From Planctomycetota bacterium (lineage in GTDB: Bacteria > Planctomycetota > B15-G4 > JADJEK01), in contig JADJEK010000007.1 of the NCBI GenBank assembly GCA_016709145.1, positions 248,001 through 312,000 of the forward strand: 64,000 nucleotides of DNA, in the 5' to 3' direction. This document shows, piece by piece, positions 58,401 through 64,000 of the stretch (positions are counted from its first letter, which is position 1; every line of letters starts with the position of its first letter). Below the pieces are notes generated by a model that had not been told where the DNA came from, ran no database searches, and worked only from the letters and a program-made list of their open reading frames with translations. Both the position numbers and the translations under genes were made by a program.

Positions 58401-58488
58401 CATCCGCACCGATCGAGACTCGATCGGCGCCGAGCGGCAGCTCTTTCTTGCGTTGACCAGTCGGTCCGAGCAGCACGAGGACGTACAT
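55453..58488 (-). CDS. FHA - transmembrane - helical - CAP (SCP/PR-1) protein
   Basis: 1011 residues from ATG 58488. FHA domain (1-95): SIGADAGNTIVIP, EPRHCALE and HGTQVNG. An acidic linker leads to a membrane helix (159-180), then a long helical, TPR-like/coiled-coil region (about 185-850). The last 150 residues form a CAP/SCP domain: TNMYRLMFGRRAL, RGHSEWMARTGIFAH, GENLAMI, HSSGHHRNLL and NEMGVGNVGNYWTQNF, with the cavity His and Glu residues. The combination of cytosolic phosphopeptide binding with an exported CAP domain is unusual. Enzymatic function of bacterial CAP domains is not settled. Confidence 0.9.
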   Translation of the reverse strand: MYVLVLLGPTGQRKKELPLGADRVSIGADAGNTIVIPKVGVEPRHCALERVEGGYKIVDLHTDHGTQVNGAYVVQRRLEPGDRIEFGGLTFLFERKQAARAPVATPIVRGGAATPRRDAVREEFEQDDDAVVDAPEHEVIDDPEALAAAEPPLHRKPTFALSLAWAAAGMVLIGGIFVVAQKHLASGPQGPSIETMRREQFAALVDGGLFDEADRMLERSVGEQSLTGAARDQLRQSLEQAKSRVKYAREALAELDADPKLSKERRIERLGELVERYRDVPEGAAEVALALRLAQDMAPPVAAKDELPTIGAVAARADLAMKGSDYASAVAAWQSLQQSPLGTDIAAVSAGRHAIDEAARVGAASLERRADEALAKNDVLGALVLLDESELNAFRGTPYHAALEARGLEVEAMASKVATGSGLVPTPIREPDAPAPADDVAEVEPPAPAKGSNEFDKPKPVAVDPVASALADVLKAADDAFLAGDFAGSAATCQAKLSASLNVAATSVLTRRIERANRARWFLEALVHAIENQPGLANGVVVKDRAGTIEGQAKAVLDGMLLVKTATGDARLAPEQIAPASAYTLARNVKWKTEDELNFAFFALSNADAKGFDLAVEKASADPSLKVPVDSAIAFHRGMSEVPEWGFFRHEDQWLTFKEREESKNGVLVTAAFAKLDKRDEERASGIEELKTLLPVARTTILDRLRTRRAAMVEQLIAAPDLGELDGLLEKRRELDRRRAHALELINDEVKYFYPYSAPECPPDKAQLYPKVQQEVDDRVAQVREIWGDEFEETSAGFTLSSKFKRTYENLLEEEAILVAADGEGFSREVVMERIYLLPAKSSRVTLRNVALTPAERERLDRDADVLKFNATTQTSAQKQEVEQVWITNMYRLMFGRRALAIHDKLVRSSRGHSEWMARTGIFAHINPQDPKRRTPADRIKLEGYESSGSGENLAMIGGARAAHDAWCHSSGHHRNLLYESHNEMGVGNVGNYWTQNFAGGGDYAGNLPDE

Positions 58489-58662
58489 GGCGACTCCGTT
58501 CGGGGCCCTATTGAACAACACGCCCCGCCGCTTGGGAACCCGCGGGAGGCCTCACTCCGATCGAGTGGGTAGGGAATGCCCGCACGACCGAATCCGCGCG
58601 CTGCGCGGGGCGAGACTCGACGAGGTCGTGGACCGGCGTCGGCCGGGTGGACTCGGCCGCGT

Positions 58663-59619
<957 letters not shown>

Positions 59620-59621
59620 GT

Positions 59622-61784
59622 TCAGCCGTCCGCCCCGAAGGGATCGCGCACCTTTCTCAACTTGGCGTATTCCAGCAGGAGCTTCTTCGTTCCGTGTCGC
59701 ACGAACTCGACGGTGACCTTCGCGGAGGCGCCGAAGCCGCTCAAGGACACGACCTGGCCCGGGCCGAATTGTGCGTGCGCGACGAAGTCGCCGGTCTGGA
59801 ACGGCGGCTCGCTCGAGTCGAAGTCGGGCTCGTAGGACGCGAAGTCCTCGGAGATCTGTTGCGGTGCCCCCCGCCGGCCGCCCTCGAACAACTCGTCGGG
59901 GATCTCGGACAGGAAGCGCGAAGGCAACGAACGGCCAAAGCCGCCGGTGCCGCCCACCGCGCGACTGCGCGAGAACGACAGCGTCAATCGGCGCTGCGCG
60001 CGCGTCATGCCGACGTACATGAGGCGGCGTTCCTCTTCGAGCGCGCGGTCGTCCGAGGCCGACCGCGCATGCGGCAGGATGCCCTCCTCGAGCGCGGTGA
60101 GATGGACGACCGGGAACTCCAGCCCCTTGGCCGAATGCAGCGTCATCAGCGTGATCATCGGAACTTGTTCGCCGCCATCGGCGCGCGCGCGCAGGAGCGC
60201 CGTCTGCGCGATGAAATCCTCGAGCGAACCGTCGGGCGTGTTCTGGTCGTACTCGGCCAAGGCCGCGCGCAATTCGTCGACGTTCTCGAGTCGTTCGTCG
60301 ACCAGCGGATCGGCCATTTCGGCGAGGTAGTCGCGGTACCGCGTCGCTTCGAGGACGCGATCGAGCAGGGGCAGCACCGGCGAACGCGGCGCTTCGAGCA
60401 GGCTGCGCATGAGTTGCGAGAACTCCTCGAGCGCACGCCGCGCCGCACCGCGCAGCTCGACCCAGCACGACGGATCGCGCACGACGTCGAGCAGCGGCCG
60501 TCCGGTGGCCCGTGCGTGCTCACGCATCACGGAGAGCGTCTTCGCGCCGATGCCGCGCGCCGGAACATTGATGATCCGAGCGAGGTCGACCGTGTCGGCC
60601 GGATTCGCGATCAACCGCAGGTAGGCCAGCAGGTCCTTCACTTCGCGACGCTCGTAGAACTCGACCGCACCGACGATGACGTACGGCAGGTTGGCTCGGC
60701 GCAGCGCTCCTTCGAGCGGTCGCGAGCATGCGTTCGTGCGATAGAAGACCGCGATGTCGGAGGCCGGCGTTCCCTCGAGCAGCGTGTCCTTGATCGCGTC
60801 GACCACGCGCTCGGCCTCGAACGACTCGGTGTCCGCCTCGATCAGGCGCAGCGGCTCGCCGTCGCCGAGCGTCGACCACAGTTCCCGTTCGATGCGCTGG
60901 GTGTTGTGACGGATGACGGCCGACGCGCCACGCAGGATCGTGTTGGTCGAGCGGTAGTTCTCCTCGAGCTTCACCACGACTGCGCCGGGGAAGTCGAGGT
61001 GGAAGTCGAGGATGTTGCGGATCTCGGCGCCGCGCCAACTGTAGATCGACTGGTCCGGATCGCCGGTCGCACAGACGTTCTGGTGATCGCGCACGAGCAG
61101 TTGCGCCATCTTGAACTGCAGCACGTTGGTGTCCTGGTACTCGTCGATCAGGACGGTGCGGAAGCGGTCGGCGACGCGACGGCGCACGAGTTCGTCGGTC
61201 TGGAACAACGTCAGTGTGCGCAGCAGCAAGTCGTCGAAGTCGAGACACTGCGACAGACGCAACGCCGACTCGTAGGCCGCGTGGACGCGGCGATACTCGT
61301 CGTCGGCTTCCGCGTCCTCGGCCGTCACGAGTTCGCCGCGGTTCTTGGCCTTCGACACGTACTGCGCGAAATCGCCGGGTCGATACTCCTTCGACGTGTA
61401 GCCGAGCTCCTTCAGGACTTCCTTGATCACCGCGAGTCGGTCGGACTCGTCGAGGATCGTGAACCCCGGTTCGAGGCCAGCCGCCTGCGCCTCGAGACGC
61501 AGGATGCGCGCACCGAACGCGTGGAACGTCGAGATCCAAGCGCGGCTGCGACCGAGCATGTGGTCGACGCGCTCGCGCATCTCCGCGGCCGCTTTGTTCG
61601 TGAACGTGATCGCGAGCACGCCGTGGTCCGGCACTCCTTCGCGCACGAGCCAGGCGATGCGCCGCGTGATGACGCGCGTCTTGCCCGATCCGGCGCCCGC
61701 GATGACGAGCAACGGCCCGCCGCCATGGGTCACCGCTTGGCGTTGCGCCTCGTTCAGATCGTCCAGGATCGAATCGTTCGACAT
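59622..61784 (-). CDS. UvrD/PcrA-type DNA helicase
   Basis: 720 residues, the usual size for SF1A helicases in repair and replication restart. Motifs: AGAGSGKTRVITRRIAW (29-45), ITFTNKAAAEM, DEYQDTN, DPDQSIYSWRGAEI, LEENYRS, TLHSAKGLEFPVV and YVGMTRAQRRLTLS. The C-terminal 60 residues have the Tudor-like region (GDFVAHAQFGPGQVVSL) seen in PcrA/UvrD. Whether it is pcrA or uvrD cannot be decided. First gene of a four-gene minus-strand cluster ending at the 53969-54004 terminator. Confidence 0.95.
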   Translation of the reverse strand: MSNDSILDDLNEAQRQAVTHGGGPLLVIAGAGSGKTRVITRRIAWLVREGVPDHGVLAITFTNKAAAEMRERVDHMLGRSRAWISTFHAFGARILRLEAQAAGLEPGFTILDESDRLAVIKEVLKELGYTSKEYRPGDFAQYVSKAKNRGELVTAEDAEADDEYRRVHAAYESALRLSQCLDFDDLLLRTLTLFQTDELVRRRVADRFRTVLIDEYQDTNVLQFKMAQLLVRDHQNVCATGDPDQSIYSWRGAEIRNILDFHLDFPGAVVVKLEENYRSTNTILRGASAVIRHNTQRIERELWSTLGDGEPLRLIEADTESFEAERVVDAIKDTLLEGTPASDIAVFYRTNACSRPLEGALRRANLPYVIVGAVEFYERREVKDLLAYLRLIANPADTVDLARIINVPARGIGAKTLSVMREHARATGRPLLDVVRDPSCWVELRGAARRALEEFSQLMRSLLEAPRSPVLPLLDRVLEATRYRDYLAEMADPLVDERLENVDELRAALAEYDQNTPDGSLEDFIAQTALLRARADGGEQVPMITLMTLHSAKGLEFPVVHLTALEEGILPHARSASDDRALEEERRLMYVGMTRAQRRLTLSFSRSRAVGGTGGFGRSLPSRFLSEIPDELFEGGRRGAPQQISEDFASYEPDFDSSEPPFQTGDFVAHAQFGPGQVVSLSGFGASAKVTVEFVRHGTKKLLLEYAKLRKVRDPFGADG

Positions 61785-61933
61785 CGGCTACCGCACGGAC
61801 TTCCAGTGGCTGCGACTCGCCCGCGGCGGGTCGATTCGGCATGGTATCGCCCTCGCCGCCACGAGCGAGACGGTGCCGCGACGCGGCTTCGGAACGGAAG
61901 TGCGCCGCGACCGCGGCTCTTCGGAGGACAACG

Positions 61934-62326
61934 ATGATCGTCGGAATCGGCGTCGATCTGGTCGATCTCGCGCGCATCGCGGCGATCTGGAACACGCACG
62001 GGGACCGCTTCCTCTCGCGCGTCCTGACGGCGGCCGAGCGCCAAGCCCTCGACGAGCGCCCGCAAGCGACGCGACGGGCCCACCTCGCCGGACGCTTCGC
62101 CGCGAAGGAAGCCGCGATGAAGGCGCTCGGCTACGGATTCGGACGGGTTCGATTCACCGACATCGAGTTGACGGCGACGCGCAACGTGGTCCCCACGCAG
62201 CCCCCGGCCTTGGCGTTCCACGGCGCTGCCGCGCGCATCGCCGCGGCACGCGGCGTCGTCCACGCGCACGTGTCCTTGAGTCACGGGGAGGCCCACGCGG
62301 TGGCCTACGTCGTGTTGGAGCGCTGA
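61934..62326 (+). CDS. acpS: holo-[acyl-carrier-protein] synthase
   Basis: Transfers phosphopantetheine from CoA to ACP. 130 residues; magnesium ligands Asp8 in MIVGIGVDLVDLAR and Glu59 in RFAAKEAAMKALG are present, followed by HVSLSHGEAHAVAYVV. The ATG at 61934 has GGAGG upstream; the 31-residue open extension is not conserved. It is divergent from uvrD with a 149-bp gap and ends before a 145-bp gap to the convergent gene. Confidence 0.95.
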   Translation: MIVGIGVDLVDLARIAAIWNTHGDRFLSRVLTAAERQALDERPQATRRAHLAGRFAAKEAAMKALGYGFGRVRFTDIELTATRNVVPTQPPALAFHGAAARIAAARGVVHAHVSLSHGEAHAVAYVVLER

Positions 62327-62471
62327 GCGCGCCGACGCCCCGGAGCGGCGGCACGTGCCGCCTGCAACGACACCGCGCGAACCGCTCTCGCGATCCGCGC
62401 GGTGGATTCGATCAGGAACGCTCGCCGTCGCTCATCGACCGCGATCGTGGATCACGGGGTCGACCCACGCT

Positions 62472-63329
62472 TCACGGTTGGGTCGTGATCGAGATCGTCG
62501 GCTTGGCGACGGCCGCGGCGAACCGAGCCGTCACGGTCGGGCCGACGCCGGCGCTCGTGAGTTCGACTTGCACCGTCTTGCCCGAAGCACTGGACGCGGT
62601 CGACCAGTGCGCGACGAGAGCCGAGAGGTCGAGGCCGCTCGGTTGAACCGTGACCACGACCATCGATTCGGGTTGGAAGGATCCGTCCGCCGCGACCGAA
62701 CCGAGCGAGACCGTCGCGAACGCGGTGGGAGTCGCTGCCGCCGGGACCAACTTGACCTTGGCGTTGCCCGCAGCCAGCTCGAACGACCCTTGGGCCTGGA
62801 AGCCGAGCGCGAGGTGCTTCGCGATCGCGCTCTGGCCATCATCGACCGTGAGACCGAGCGCGGGGGCTCCGGTGGCGCTGGACCCGTTCGAGCCCGCGTT
62901 TCCGGCATTCCCTAGGTAGACGCCCGACGGTTGGCTCGGGTTCTTCAGCTTCGCGCCGACCACTTCGACCTTGGCCGCGTGGACGTCGAACACGTTCGCG
63001 ATCGAGAACGACCCGCCTGGCATCACGGTGACCGGGACCGACGTCGTCTTCTTGGTCAGGTCTTTCTTCTTCTCGACGTCGGCAGCGGTCGCTTCGCCAT
63101 CGGTCGACTTCGGTCCGCGCGGATTCTCACGCGCAGGGCCCGTCATGGCTTGCGTCTGTTGTTCGGAGTTGGAGCCGGTGTCGTCCCCGCCGCCGCCGTT
63201 GAAGCTGCGTGGCATGTTGTACGGGCTGTCCCCGTCGCCGCCACCGGCCGAGGCGGCCGTGGCGAGGGCGAACGCGACGCAGAGGGCCGCGCTCAAACCG
63301 GTGAGGATCGTGTTCGACGTGAGCTTCAT
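62472..63329 (-). CDS. secreted Ser/Thr/Gly-rich protein, unknown function
   Basis: 285 residues from ATG 63329 (AGGAAGGA upstream). Signal peptide (1-28), a Gly/Asn/Asp-rich linker and a basic KKKDLTKKT stretch, then about 180 residues of alternating beta strands rich in Ala, Val, Ser and Thr with no Cys. It is probably a surface or matrix protein. No relatives recognised. Confidence 0.72.
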   Translation of the reverse strand: MKLTSNTILTGLSAALCVAFALATAASAGGGDGDSPYNMPRSFNGGGGDDTGSNSEQQTQAMTGPARENPRGPKSTDGEATAADVEKKKDLTKKTTSVPVTVMPGGSFSIANVFDVHAAKVEVVGAKLKNPSQPSGVYLGNAGNAGSNGSSATGAPALGLTVDDGQSAIAKHLALGFQAQGSFELAAGNAKVKLVPAAATPTAFATVSLGSVAADGSFQPESMVVVTVQPSGLDLSALVAHWSTASSASGKTVQVELTSAGVGPTVTARFAAAVAKPTISITTQP

Positions 63330-63349
63330 CGCGGTCCTTCCTGGCGCCT

Positions 63350-64000
63350 CTACCCGGCGAACAACACGGGGTAACGCACCTGGAGTTCGCTTCGGAAATC
63401 TCGATCTCGCTCCAACAACGCTCGGAACTCATCGGCTTGGTCGAGTACCGCGCGTGCTTCGCGCATCTTCGTCGGGAACGACTCGATCAACTTGCCGAAC
63501 CACTCGAACGCACGGTCGAAGCGAGCCAGCTTCGAATGGAACATGGCCAGACTCAAGGGGATGGTGAAGAAGCGGTTGTCGCGCGCGACCGGTTCGATCG
63601 TCACGATCTCTTCGAACGCGCGGATCGCCTTCTTGTAGTCGCGGCGATACGCGTGCGCGTTGCCGATCGCCTGCAAAGCCATGGCCCGGTACATGGGTTC
63701 GAGGCCGGCTTGGGCCAAGACCTTGCGGTACTCCTCGATCGCCTCCGCCGGGCGGTCGACGCGAATGAACCAGTAGCCGAGGTAGAGCCGTGCCGGCACG
63801 TGCGTCGGCATCACGATCAGGCACTCTTCGAGGAACCGCCGCGCGTTGTCCAACGCACCGCGGCCGGAGCGTGCGCCGATGCGGCCCGCTCGGCTCTGCG
63901 TCGGACTCGAACGGAACAGGCGCTGGGCGCGGTCGATCGATTGCGCGACGGGGCGCGCGACGCTTCCGGCCTTCGTCGCCAATTCACGCGTCTCGCGCGA
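63350..64000 (-). CDS. TPR-repeat protein, 5' end outside window
   Basis: The reading frame stays open to the window edge. TTG at 63982 is a possible internal start but the gene probably begins beyond 64000. The visible part has tetratricopeptide pairs (ARLYLGYWFIRVDRPAEAIEE, ALQAIGNAHAYRRDYKKAIRAFEEI, and a third) and a helical tail. A basic, Ser/Arg-rich segment precedes the repeats. Function unknown; likely a scaffold. Confidence 0.7.
   Translation of the reverse strand, partial: SRETRELATKAGSVARPVAQSIDRAQRLFRSSPTQSRAGRIGARSGRGALDNARRFLEECLIVMPTHVPARLYLGYWFIRVDRPAEAIEEYRKVLAQAGLEPMYRAMALQAIGNAHAYRRDYKKAIRAFEEIVTIEPVARDNRFFTIPLSLAMFHSKLARFDRAFEWFGKLIESFPTKMREARAVLDQADEFRALLERDRDFRSELQVRYPVLFAG

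Overview
This is a GC-rich chromosomal window (roughly two thirds G+C by eye) packed with genes on both strands, many joined by 1-4 nt start/stop overlaps. It encodes LptB (so an outer membrane) and many families typical of Planctomycetota: a Hanks kinase fused to a sigma-54 activator, FHA proteins with TPR or CAP domains, a CRTAC1-type FG-GAP protein, thrombospondin type-3 calcium loops, and secreted proteins with TPR or degenerate peptidase folds. A Planctomycetota or nearby deep lineage is my inference. No rRNA, tRNA, phage, insertion sequence or CRISPR array was found, and the core genes all look native.

Layout. 1-3.1 kb: argS, apt and an unknown lipoprotein. 3.3-5.1 kb: an unknown coiled-coil protein, then a promoter, a c-di-GMP-I (GEMM-I) riboswitch and a FliA/WhiG-family sigma factor. 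5.2-8.1 kb (-): TPR lipoprotein plus CRTAC1/ASPIC protein. 8.4-11.3 kb (+): two membrane proteins and birA. 11.4-19.6 kb (+): GT2 glycosyltransferase, rph, rdgB, lepA, an oversized lepB, lptB, and an HD-GYP response regulator (predicted c-di-GMP phosphodiesterase). 19.6-21.3 kb: a secreted serine hydrolase and a 166-bp tandem repeat with inverted arms. 21.4-23.1 kb: etfBA. 23.2-28.0 kb (-): a secreted protein, separate coaB and coaC, prfB with its programmed frameshift, and purH. 28.1-33.2 kb (-): a 1686-residue kinase/TPR/GAF/sigma-54 regulator. 33.2-36.4 kb: two secreted paralogues with degenerate metallopeptidase motifs. 36.6-38.8 kb (-): RpoE-like sigma, anti-sigma and RseB-like module. 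39.0-45.4 kb (-): calcium-loop protein, clpB and two unknown exported proteins. 45.5-52.0 kb: queG, a small ORF, a YgiQ-type radical SAM protein, acs and metF. 52.1-53.9 kb (-): an exported protein with repeated Asp-Gly-Asp-Asp loops. 54.0-61.8 kb (-): an apparent operon of uvrD/pcrA, a sigma-54 activator without a DNA-binding domain, an FHA-TM-CAP protein and an FHA-TM-helical protein, ending at a strong terminator. 61.9-64 kb: acpS, a secreted protein and a TPR protein that runs off the window.

The most interesting regulatory content is (i) the riboswitch that would make an alternative sigma factor respond to c-di-GMP, with an HD-GYP protein 14 kb away; (ii) the single-chain kinase to sigma-54 regulator; and (iii) the HTH-less sigma-54 activator next to two transmembrane FHA proteins, one ending in a CAP domain. 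The last two suggest Ser/Thr phosphorylation wired to sigma-54 transcription, but the wiring is inference.
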